This document shows, one piece after another, positions 9,460-17,338 of a stretch of 64,000 nt of DNA (position 1 is its first letter; each line of letters opens with the position of its first letter). Below the pieces are notes generated by a model. It had not been told where the DNA came from. It made no database searches and saw only the letters and a list, made by a program, of their open reading frames with translations. Location: positions 1-64,000 of the forward strand of contig JAFYYS010000015.1 of NCBI GenBank assembly GCA_017546025.1. The letters are read 5' to 3'. A program made the translations under genes and the position numbers. The DNA comes from Lachnospiraceae bacterium (lineage in GTDB: Bacteria > Bacillota > Clostridia > Lachnospirales > Lachnospiraceae).

Positions 9460-9465
9460 ATTATA
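9460..9465 (-). promoter_or_regulatory. Probable -10 element of the GH43 gene
   Basis: A perfect TATAAT on the minus strand lies about 38 bases upstream of the GH43 start. The -35 region is poor (no TTGACA-like hexamer 16-18 bases away), which would fit activator dependence. An A/T-flanked AAACGGTTT stretch at 9476-9486 is at the place where a regulator could bind, but no known operator was matched. Confidence 0.45.
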
Positions 9466-9575
9466 CAATAAGCGGAAACGGTTTTTGCGACAAGCGGAAT
9501 CGTGCTAAACACTTCTTAAAAATTGCTATTTTTCGGAAAACACCATCTTTGTCAGAGGAAAGAGAAGATTCCCCA

Positions 9576-9604
9576 TTGTCACAAGCTTTTGTTTTCGATA
9601 TGAT
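9576..9604 (+). promoter_or_regulatory. Promoter of the GH120 gene
   Basis: TTGTCA (9576-9581) and TATGAT (9599-9604) with a 17-base spacer. Transcription would begin near 9611, 74 bases before the coding start. Confidence 0.65.
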
Positions 9605-9684
9605 GGGCTCATAAGGCGCGACACCGGACCGTTTTCGGGGTTAACTTTTGCGGAACCGGTGCAGAAAACCAGGAGGTATTTTCT

Positions 9685-11667
9685 ATGATTTATTATGTGG
9701 ATCAGAAAGCGGCATGCGAAGGCGACGGCTCCAAGGCGCGCCCCTTCAAGCGCATCGGAGATGCGGCAAGAATTGCCATGCCGGGTGATGAAGTAATTGT
9801 GGCAAAGGGTGTTTACAGAGAGTATGTCAATCCGTTCCGCGGCGGCACGAAAGACGCAAGAATCGTGTACCGCTCCGAAGAACCGCTCGGCGCAGTCATC
9901 ACGGGCGCGGAAGAGGTTAAGGGCTGGAAGAAATATAAACGGTATAAGAACGTCTGGACCGTCCGCATTCCGAACGGCATCTTCGGCGATTACAACCCTT
10001 ATACGACCGAGGTTTACGGTGACTGGTATTTTGCACCGGCAGTAAGACATACGGGTGCCGTGTATCTGAACGACCGGATGTTATATGAGACCGAGTCTCT
10101 TGAAGAGTGTATTGCCGGCGAGGTTTACACGCCTTCGTGGGAGCCCGAGTATTCGATTTACAAGTGGTACAGCGAGCAGGACGGCGACGAGACCGTTTTG
10201 TACGCAAACTTCCAGGGCGCTGATCCGAATAAGGAGAACGTCGAGATTAACGTCAGAAGACGCTGCTTCTTCCCCGATAAGACGGGCAGAGGCTACATTA
10301 CCGTCAGCGGCTTCAATATCATGAAGGCCGCCACGACCTGGGCGCCTCCGGCAGCATTCCAGGACGGCATGATTGGTCCGCACTGGAGCAAGGGCTGGAT
10401 CATTGAGGACTGTGAGATTTCGAACAGTAAGTGCTGCGGCATCTCCCTTGGCAAATACTATGACGCCGAAAACGATCACTACTTCACCACCAGGCACATG
10501 AAGAGCCCGACGCAGATGGAGCGAGACGCCGTCTGCCGCGGTCAGTATCACGGCTGGCTGAAGGAAAAGGTCGGTTCCCACATCGTACGCCGCTGCCACA
10601 TCCACAACTGTGAGCAGACCGGCATCGTCGGCCGTATGGGCGCTGTTTTCTCACTGATTGAGGATAACCACATTCATCATATCAACAACATGCAGCAGCT
10701 CGGCGGCGCCGAAATATCCGGCATCAAATTGCATGCGGCAATCGACGTTGTGATGCGCAGAAACCATATCCATCACTCCACGATGGGCATCTGGTGCGAC
10801 TGGGAAGCACAGGGCACGCGTATCACGCAGAACCTTCTGCATGATAACCAGAGACCGGACTTCTGCACATGGGCAGAGGGCGGCATGGGCAGCCAGGATA
10901 TCTTCGTTGAGGTCGGCCACGGCCCGACTCTGATTGATAACAACATCATGCTTTCGAAGGCATCTTTGATGATTGCGACCGAAAGCGTTGCGATGGTCCA
11001 TAACCTTGTGCTCGGCGCGTTCCTTAATGTCGGCGGCGGCACGGGACTCCGTTATACGCCTTACCACATCCGTCACAGGACCGAGGTTGCAGGCTTTATG
11101 ACGATCCTGCACGGCGACGACCGTTTCTACAACAACATCTTCGTACAGAAGTATCCGATTATCGTGGATAAGGAGACCGGAGAGAAGAAGGAAAAGGATT
11201 CCCTCGTCGGAACCTGGCAGTTTGATGAGTATCCGACCTACGAGGAGTGGATTCCGAACTTCGAGCTTGATAACCCGAAGCCGAGCATGATGAAGCTCGC
11301 CCAGTGGCATGAGAAGGAGCACCTGCCGGTTTGGGCTTCCGGTAACGCCTACCTTGGCGGCGCGAAGAAGTGGAAGAAGGAAACCAACTGCTTCGTCGAT
11401 GAAAAAGCGGACGTTAAGGTTGAACTGAAGGAGAAGAACGGAAAGGTTTATCTCGAGACGAACCTGTACGACATCATCAAGGATTACACCACCGGCATCA
11501 TCGACAGCGACACGCTCGGCAAGGCATTCCAGCCCGAGCAGCGCTTCGAGAATCCGGACGGCTCGACCATCCGTTTCGACCGCGACTACTTCGGCGACAC
11601 GAGAGGCATCACAACGCTTCCCGGACCGTTTGTTTCAAAGGACAGCATCAAGAAGAACATATTCTGA
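9685..11667 (+). CDS. GH120-like beta-xylosidase, right-handed beta-helix
   Basis: 660 residues, ATG behind AGGAGGT. The chain opens with a Y-Y-V-D strand and the G-D-G-S-x-x-R-P-F signature of parallel beta-helix proteins and continues with repeated N/H-rich rungs (residues 230-440). An interrupting segment (about 85-200) may be the Ig-like insert known in GH120. That family is known from the Thermoanaerobacterium saccharolyticum beta-xylosidase, whose catalytic pair is, from memory, Asp382/Glu405; the matching residues here would be Asp372 (C-D-W-E) and Glu409 (F-V-E-V-G-H), with a short insertion between. No signal peptide, so intracellular. It would remove xylose from imported oligosaccharides. 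A generic beta-helix protein is the alternative. Confidence 0.78.
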   Translation: MIYYVDQKAACEGDGSKARPFKRIGDAARIAMPGDEVIVAKGVYREYVNPFRGGTKDARIVYRSEEPLGAVITGAEEVKGWKKYKRYKNVWTVRIPNGIFGDYNPYTTEVYGDWYFAPAVRHTGAVYLNDRMLYETESLEECIAGEVYTPSWEPEYSIYKWYSEQDGDETVLYANFQGADPNKENVEINVRRRCFFPDKTGRGYITVSGFNIMKAATTWAPPAAFQDGMIGPHWSKGWIIEDCEISNSKCCGISLGKYYDAENDHYFTTRHMKSPTQMERDAVCRGQYHGWLKEKVGSHIVRRCHIHNCEQTGIVGRMGAVFSLIEDNHIHHINNMQQLGGAEISGIKLHAAIDVVMRRNHIHHSTMGIWCDWEAQGTRITQNLLHDNQRPDFCTWAEGGMGSQDIFVEVGHGPTLIDNNIMLSKASLMIATESVAMVHNLVLGAFLNVGGGTGLRYTPYHIRHRTEVAGFMTILHGDDRFYNNIFVQKYPIIVDKETGEKKEKDSLVGTWQFDEYPTYEEWIPNFELDNPKPSMMKLAQWHEKEHLPVWASGNAYLGGAKKWKKETNCFVDEKADVKVELKEKNGKVYLETNLYDIIKDYTTGIIDSDTLGKAFQPEQRFENPDGSTIRFDRDYFGDTRGITTLPGPFVSKDSIKKNIF

Positions 11668-11681
11668 TTATAACGAAGAAA

Positions 11682-11720
11682 ACCCCGGACATCTCAGGAT
11701 GTCCGGGGTCGTTTCTTTTT
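11682..11720. terminator. Bidirectional terminator between GH120 and GH51
   Basis: Twelve-pair stem (11682-11693 with 11698-11709), TCAG loop, followed by GTTTCTTTTT on the plus side and TTTTCTTC on the minus side. It serves two convergent glycosidase genes. Confidence 0.9.
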
Positions 11721-11736
11721 GTGACAAATGATACGA

Positions 11737-13335
11737 TTATTTCTCCAGCACCAAAACATTGAAGGAAAGGGGCTTCACGTGCGTTGTAAGCACGCCTGCC
11801 TTAACGGCTGCTTCCTTGTTCTCAACGGGAACGAACAGCTCGTCGTTTCCGAAACGGCTCTTCAAATCCGGATCGTCGCAGGCGATTTCGAGGTGCGTGC
11901 ACTTGCTGTAGCCCTTGAAGCCCTTGGCGTCGATGTTGAGCGCGTAATCGTCCTTCTCGTTACGGTTGATGATGAAGACCGAAAGACGGTTGTTGTCCTT
12001 ATCCCATGCGCAGGCACTGTCGATGTAGTTGAGACCCTGCTTGCCGGTGTATTGCGAGGTGTCATCAATCGCGTAGCCGGGGATGTCGAACGTTTCGGAA
12101 TCAACGCTAACCTGCATCGAGGTACCCTTCGCATACTGCAGCATCGACATGAATGCGTAGTGCGAAGCGGAACGCCATACATGGTCGTGGTTTGCGGAGC
12201 ACAGGGCGCCGAGACCGCCGGTCATGCAGCCGATCTTGACGCGGTCTGCGTGACGGAGAAGAGCAAGCTGGATGGAAGCCATCGAGAGCATGTGGATGCG
12301 GTCTCCGCCGGGCCATTCGCGGTCGGGCATGTTATCGGGATCGTGCAGGATGTACTTGCGCTCCGGATTGAAACGGTAGTGGGAACGCGTCATGTTGTAA
12401 CGGCCCCAGCCGGGATTCAACGGCGCGTTCGGACGGATCATGCCGCCGTACTCGTCGAAGGAAATCATGATCTTCTTCGGGGAACGGTGCTTGGACTGCA
12501 CGAAGTCGCACATCGCGGTAATCGTGTTGATGAAATCCTCATAGTATTCGGCGCCGCCGAGAAGGGAGAGCACGTCTCCGGGAGGCGCTGCATGGTAGTG
12601 GTGCACGGACAGAAGATCTACGGCATCGTAGCACACATCAAGTGCCTTCTCATCCCATTCCGGAAAATGTTCCATGAACGGAGCGGAGGAACCGCAGACG
12701 CCGACCTCAATCGAAGCGTCGATCCATTTCATAGCTTTTGCCGTTTCATTGACCATGACACCGTAGCCGAACGGGTCCTTGTCCCAGCTTCCGAGCTGCC
12801 ACGGGCCGTCCATCTCGTTTCCGAGATACCATGTCTTAACGCCGTACGGCTTCTCATGGCCGTTCTTTCGGCGCAGGTCGGACCAGTAGGTGCCGCCCTC
12901 GTGGTTCGTGTATTCAATCAGGTCCATCGCATCCTGTGTGCGTCCGGTACCCATGTTAACGGTATAAAGGGGCTCGGTGCCGACCTTTTCTGCCCACTGC
13001 AGATATTCGTCGTGACCGACCTCATTCGTGATGTACTGATACCAGGCGGGGTCCAGGTGAACCTTTCTTTCGGACTTCGGGCCGATGGAATCCTTCCACT
13101 GCCATGCCGAAACGAAGTTGCCGCCGGGAAGGCGTACGGCCGGAAGACCGGTCTTTTTCAGTGCGTTGATGAAGTCCGTGCGGAAGCCCTGCTCGTCCGC
13201 AGTCGGGTGCTTCGGGTTGAACATGGTGCCGTTCACCATTGATCCGATGGGCTCCAGAAAAGCCGAGAACAGACGGTTTGAGATTTCCCCGATCTCAAAA
13301 TTCGGATGCACGGTGACGGTTGCTTTTTTCGCCAT
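11737..13335 (-). CDS. abfA: GH51 alpha-L-arabinofuranosidase
   Basis: Releases arabinose from arabinoxylan fragments. 532 residues, ATG at 13335 behind GGAGGT. The GH51 acid/base glutamate lies in L-G-N-E-M-D-G-P-W (Glu174) and the nucleophile in I-S-F-D-E-Y-G (Glu295); H-H-Y (about 246) supplies a conserved substrate histidine. Length matches cytoplasmic GH51 enzymes and there is no signal peptide. The MATE exporter gene lies 87 bases upstream on the same strand and may share the transcript. Together with GH43 and GH120 it covers debranching and xylosidase steps after uptake. The symbol follows common usage and is less certain than the family. Confidence 0.93.
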   Translation of the reverse strand: MAKKATVTVHPNFEIGEISNRLFSAFLEPIGSMVNGTMFNPKHPTADEQGFRTDFINALKKTGLPAVRLPGGNFVSAWQWKDSIGPKSERKVHLDPAWYQYITNEVGHDEYLQWAEKVGTEPLYTVNMGTGRTQDAMDLIEYTNHEGGTYWSDLRRKNGHEKPYGVKTWYLGNEMDGPWQLGSWDKDPFGYGVMVNETAKAMKWIDASIEVGVCGSSAPFMEHFPEWDEKALDVCYDAVDLLSVHHYHAAPPGDVLSLLGGAEYYEDFINTITAMCDFVQSKHRSPKKIMISFDEYGGMIRPNAPLNPGWGRYNMTRSHYRFNPERKYILHDPDNMPDREWPGGDRIHMLSMASIQLALLRHADRVKIGCMTGGLGALCSANHDHVWRSASHYAFMSMLQYAKGTSMQVSVDSETFDIPGYAIDDTSQYTGKQGLNYIDSACAWDKDNNRLSVFIINRNEKDDYALNIDAKGFKGYSKCTHLEIACDDPDLKSRFGNDELFVPVENKEAAVKAGVLTTHVKPLSFNVLVLEK

Positions 13336-13422
13336 AAGTAATACCTCCGTTAATTGATAGCCTCCGTTACGCGAGCGAAGGCTTATTCAAACCGCAGTAC
13401 GCGGTTGAAATCGTTTTAATGA

Positions 13423-14889
13423 TTACTCCGCAGCCTTCATGATTTCGGTGCCTGTGGAGATTCGTTTGATCCATTTCTCGCTCTTTAAGCGGAAATAGCA
13501 CCAGAAGGCCTTTACAATCTGGTCGGATTTAAGGCAGATGTAAATCCAGAACGGATCGAGCTTTAACACAAAGCCCGCAATGATGCCGAGCGGAAGAGCG
13601 ATAGCCCAAAGGAATACGTTGTCCATCAGCATCAGCATCTTCGTATCGCCGCCGCCGCGAAGCACGCCCTTGGTCATGATGCTGTTCGTGGCCTGGAATA
13701 TCATGATGAAGCTGATGGCAATCATGAGCCGGTTGGCAAGCGCCTTGGTGGACTGACCGACATCGTAGCCGTTGATGACCGGTTTTTTGATCATCAGAAT
13801 GATGGCTGCTGCGAGAAGACCGAGCGCGAGGCCGAGTCCGAAGAACATCCAGCCCTGCTTCATCGTCTTCTTGCGGTCGCCCTGACCGAGCGTCTGTCCG
13901 GTTACAATTGCGCCGGCCTGACATACGCCCTGGATGCCGACCGTGCTCATCTGCTGTGTGACGGCCGTGATGGCATTTGCCGACGTGAATTCGGAACCGA
14001 GACGGCCGATGACCATCATGACGGAGTTATTGCCGAGCGCCAGAATGCCGTCGCTGATCAGAACCGGGATGCTGATCCGAATATACTCCTTAAGCAGCGA
14101 GCCGGTCTTCATGAACATATCCTTTATGCGGAAACGAACCCGCTTATCGACGACGAGAAGATATCCGACAATCAGCACAGCCTCGAAGATACGTGCAATC
14201 AGCGTACCGAGCGCAGCGCCTTTAACTTCCATGCGCGGAGCGCCGAAGTGTCCGAAGATAAATGTGTAGTTAGCGACCAGGTTTACCACAAGCGCGCCGA
14301 TGGAAACGAAGAGCGGGAACAGTGCCTGCCCGACGCTTCGAAGCACAATCGTGACGGTCAGCGAGGTGCCGAGGAAGAAATAGGTAACAACCGAGTAACG
14401 CAGGTAATCCTCACCGCGTCTTAATACCTCGTTGACGGCTCTTAATTCTTCGCCGCTCGTGCCCTTCTTCGCGTACATGCTCATGATGACATCCGGCATG
14501 ATGTAGGTAGCTACGGCGAAAATCGTGGCGAGAAGAAGCGTCAGGCGGAGCATCAGGCAGATTGTCTGCTTGAGTGCGTGCGTCGCGCTTCCGTCCTCAT
14601 CGCCCTTCTGCTTCATGCCCCAGTAGCGGGACACCAGAACCGAGGCACCCATGCCGAGTCCCATGCAGAAGATATGATAGATTCCGATGAAGGTGTTGGC
14701 CTGAGAAACGGCGGTCAGCGACTGTTCGCTGATCCATTCCGAGTTTTCGGTGTACAAAGATCCGATGCTTCCGACCATGATTGTGTCGAGCATGTTGACG
14801 CCGACGGCAATCAGGCTCTGGAGGGCAATCGGGAGAGCAAGAATGATGACCTTTTTATAAAAAGAAGGGTCTTTTTGGAACAGTTTCAT
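13423..14889 (-). CDS. MATE family efflux transporter
   Basis: 488 residues from the ATG at 14889 (AAAGGA nine bases upstream); in-frame ATGs at 14916 and 14937 are alternatives. About twelve hydrophobic helices in two homologous halves, the usual MATE layout, with the N-terminal K-K-V-I-x-L-A-L-P-I-A-L helix and a G-G-G-D motif in the C-terminal half (residues 400-415). Such proteins export cationic drugs or metabolites with Na+ or H+. The substrate cannot be read from the sequence. It lies upstream of the arabinofuranosidase gene, but I see no biochemical reason to tie it to xylan use. Confidence 0.9.
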   Translation of the reverse strand: MKLFQKDPSFYKKVIILALPIALQSLIAVGVNMLDTIMVGSIGSLYTENSEWISEQSLTAVSQANTFIGIYHIFCMGLGMGASVLVSRYWGMKQKGDEDGSATHALKQTICLMLRLTLLLATIFAVATYIMPDVIMSMYAKKGTSGEELRAVNEVLRRGEDYLRYSVVTYFFLGTSLTVTIVLRSVGQALFPLFVSIGALVVNLVANYTFIFGHFGAPRMEVKGAALGTLIARIFEAVLIVGYLLVVDKRVRFRIKDMFMKTGSLLKEYIRISIPVLISDGILALGNNSVMMVIGRLGSEFTSANAITAVTQQMSTVGIQGVCQAGAIVTGQTLGQGDRKKTMKQGWMFFGLGLALGLLAAAIILMIKKPVINGYDVGQSTKALANRLMIAISFIMIFQATNSIMTKGVLRGGGDTKMLMLMDNVFLWAIALPLGIIAGFVLKLDPFWIYICLKSDQIVKAFWCYFRLKSEKWIKRISTGTEIMKAAE

Positions 14890-15079
14890 GTGTGTGAATC
14901 CTTTTCGCATGATCATGTGCTTCGGGCAAATCCCCAAAACACGCTATCATACAGTATACCATTTCATTTTCCGAAAAACAACCGATTTTAGCTAATAAAT
15001 TTAAAGGATATTTTCCATTTTTCGGGGAAATGTATTATTTTATCCGATTCGTTTTCCCGTGGAAAATGCCATGTGATGT

Positions 15080-15108
15080 TTGCTTTTCGGCGTTCTTTGT
15101 TGTATGAT
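15080..15108 (+). promoter_or_regulatory. Promoter of the esterase/NUDIX gene group
   Basis: TTGCTT (15080-15085) and TATGAT (15103-15108) with a 17-base spacer, about 50 bases before the esterase start. Two copies of the GGAAAATG octamer lie upstream, in opposite orientations (14965 and 15061). Confidence 0.55.
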
Positions 15109-15156
15109 GAAAGAAGGTTATTTACGCGCATAATCGGGATTGAGGAGGATGAAGCT

Positions 15157-16755
15157 ATGGCAATGAAGGAAATGCCGCATGTCCGCCGGGAACCGGGCGG
15201 CATGAAGTATTGGGAGCACACGTTTGACCGCTTCCGCGCGCAGGTTGTGGTACCGGAGGGGGATGCCCTTGCGGACATCGTGAATTTCGGGTTTGCCGCG
15301 CCGTATCTTTTGCTGTTCACGGAGAAGAAGCTGAACAGTGAAGAGGCGGTCGCATTTGCCGAAGAAAAGGGATTTACGGAGATTGCAGCGAAGTATTCGG
15401 GCTCCGTTGTTTTGGTTTATCCGACCGGTGAGGGCGGATGGGAGAGCGCGGACGAGCAGCTGTTCATCGATCTGGTTGCGGAGTCCAGAATCCAGCAGTA
15501 TTACGAGGACGGCTTCATTAAGAGCCGCAACCGTTTCACGGGCGAGTGGGGCGAGTATTTCATCCGCGGCGCGATTTTCAGGACGTGCCTCTACGGTTGG
15601 GGAAGCTCCGCCGATTATATCGCGCGCTGCCTTCTTAAAAAGATTGACGGTCTGTACCTGTGGGGCCCCGGCGAGATTACGCCGCTCGGCGTTTCACTTG
15701 CAGGACTTTCCGTTGTTCCGAAGCCGGAGAGAAGAGATATTCCGATTGTTTCCATCTGCAACACGCCTGAGATTGAGAAGGCGATTGCCGAGGGTTCTGA
15801 CTATGCGTTTCTTCGTGACGAAGAGGATTATGTCCGCGATTTCCGCGAGGTGTTCGGCCGCTATAAGAGATGGTGCGGCGTGCTCTGCGAAGAGCCCGAG
15901 CTGTCGGAGTACGGCATGGTCGAGGAGCCTGCCTGCGTGACGGTTAAGACCTCGAAGGACAATATGGGAGACGATGCCGGCACCGAGACGCACCGGATCG
16001 GCTATATTGCATGGCACGCAAAGGATTTGTTTGATAACGGTCCCGTGCCGCTTGTACTTGCATTTCACGGCGGCGGAGATTCCGCCCTTCATATCGCGCA
16101 TGTTTCCGGCTGGTGGCGGGTTGCCATGCGGAACCGTTTCCTTTTGGTGACGGTTGAGAACCACCTGAACAGCACGGCTACGGAGATGGTGGAGTTCATC
16201 AATCATCTGAAGCAGAAATATCCGGTTGACGAGAGCCGCATCTATGCGAGCGGATTCTCGATGGGCGGATGTAAGTCGTGGGATTTGTTCCAGGAATATC
16301 CTTCGCTGTTCGCTGCGCTTGCGCCGATGGATGCGACATTTGAGGTCGGCCTTAATGTATTCGGTAAGGAAGCACCGTGCGAGATCAACCGTAACGTCCC
16401 CGTGCCGGTATTCTACTCGGGCGGAGAAATCACACCCCTTCCCGAGCTTCCGTTCCAGGCTGAAAAATGTGTGGACAGAATCCGGAATCTCTTCGCCGTT
16501 AACGGGGTGAAGAAGCCTTACACAGCCGAGCTTTCCGATGTGGCGAACTGGGTGAACCCGATCTGGGGCATCGAGGGCGACAGCACGGAAACGTTTTATG
16601 ACGAAAGCCGCGACAGCGTGCTGACCGTGCACTTCTTTGAAAGCCGTGACGGCGTGGTTCGTACCGCGCTTGGAAGCATCAGCGGACAGGGACATGAGTG
16701 CAGGGAGCATACGTGTGAGTACGCCTGGCAGTTCATGAGCCGTTTTACGAGATAA
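15157..16755 (+). CDS. Alpha/beta-hydrolase (esterase, PHB-depolymerase-like)
   Basis: 532 residues from the ATG at 15157, eight bases after GAGGAGG; the longer start at 15073 overlaps the promoter. The C-terminal half is an alpha/beta-hydrolase: oxyanion-hole H-G-G-G-D (about 306), nucleophile in G-F-S-M-G-G (Ser368) and a late histidine in G-Q-G-H-E (about 511). This resembles PHB depolymerase and feruloyl/acetyl esterase-like enzymes. The first 270 residues form a separate unidentified domain with no signal peptide. A role in removing ester groups from xylan fragments is possible because of the nearby glycosidases, but the downstream genes point elsewhere. Confidence 0.8.
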   Translation: MAMKEMPHVRREPGGMKYWEHTFDRFRAQVVVPEGDALADIVNFGFAAPYLLLFTEKKLNSEEAVAFAEEKGFTEIAAKYSGSVVLVYPTGEGGWESADEQLFIDLVAESRIQQYYEDGFIKSRNRFTGEWGEYFIRGAIFRTCLYGWGSSADYIARCLLKKIDGLYLWGPGEITPLGVSLAGLSVVPKPERRDIPIVSICNTPEIEKAIAEGSDYAFLRDEEDYVRDFREVFGRYKRWCGVLCEEPELSEYGMVEEPACVTVKTSKDNMGDDAGTETHRIGYIAWHAKDLFDNGPVPLVLAFHGGGDSALHIAHVSGWWRVAMRNRFLLVTVENHLNSTATEMVEFINHLKQKYPVDESRIYASGFSMGGCKSWDLFQEYPSLFAALAPMDATFEVGLNVFGKEAPCEINRNVPVPVFYSGGEITPLPELPFQAEKCVDRIRNLFAVNGVKKPYTAELSDVANWVNPIWGIEGDSTETFYDESRDSVLTVHFFESRDGVVRTALGSISGQGHECREHTCEYAWQFMSRFTR

Positions 16756-16774
16756 ACAATCTTTCGGAGTACAT

Positions 16775-17338
16775 ATGGACAAGGAAAATCTGATGTGGCA
16801 CACCGATTCGGAAGAGACCGTCTTTCGCACTCCGGTGTTTGCAGTGAAGAAGAAAATGCAGACGGCAGAGGCCGGACCCACCGGCGCGTATTATTCCGTC
16901 AGCGGAAGCCGGTGCGTTTGCGTAGTCGCGTTATACGAAGGCAAGCTTGTGATGGTGCGCCAGTTCCGACACGGTTCTGACAGGATTACGTCGGAGCTTC
17001 CGGGGGGAATCGTAGACGCAGGCGAGACGCCCGAGGAAGCCGCAGGAAGAGAACTCGAGGAGGAGAGCGGATTCCGCACCGGGAAGGTTACGCTTCTCGG
17101 ACAGATGAATCCGAATCCTGCTCTTTTCGAGAAAAACAGTATGCTTTATGTCTGCCTTGCGGAGGACCTGGTTCCGACCGGAGAGCTGCATCCCGATGCG
17201 GATGAAGTGCTCCGAAGCGAATTGGTTCCGCTTGATGAGGTAATTGCCGAAATGGGAACAGGCGAGTATACGCATATGTTCCTCGGCACCGCTTTGCTGT
17301 TCTATCTGAGGTATCGGAAATGTATCGGGTCTATTTAG
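16775..17338 (+). CDS. NUDIX hydrolase (ADP-ribose pyrophosphatase-like)
   Basis: 187 residues. The full Nudix box G-x5-E-x7-R-E-L-x-E-E-x-G is present near residues 79-101, with the catalytic R-E-L-E-E-E core. The layout and the proline/glycine-rich strand before the box resemble ADP-sugar pyrophosphatases, which hydrolyse ADP-ribose to AMP and ribose-5-phosphate. The gene follows the esterase by 19 bases and its last 19 bases overlap the next coding frame, so translation of the two is probably coupled. Substrate remains a guess. Confidence 0.9.
   Translation: MDKENLMWHTDSEETVFRTPVFAVKKKMQTAEAGPTGAYYSVSGSRCVCVVALYEGKLVMVRQFRHGSDRITSELPGGIVDAGETPEEAAGRELEEESGFRTGKVTLLGQMNPNPALFEKNSMLYVCLAEDLVPTGELHPDADEVLRSELVPLDEVIAEMGTGEYTHMFLGTALLFYLRYRKCIGSI

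Noticed and set aside
11011..11030. Regulatory attenuator in the GH120 coding region
   Set aside because: GC-rich potential pairing within coding DNA is no stronger than elsewhere in the gene.
11728..13242. A 504-codon plus-strand frame opposite the GH51 gene
   Set aside because: It is a shadow of the arabinofuranosidase, whose catalytic motifs and ribosome site are clear; the shadow has no family features.
13336..13422. Terminator between the MATE and GH51 genes
   Set aside because: A small AACCGC/GCGGTT hairpin exists on the minus strand but no T-run follows, so termination is not supported.
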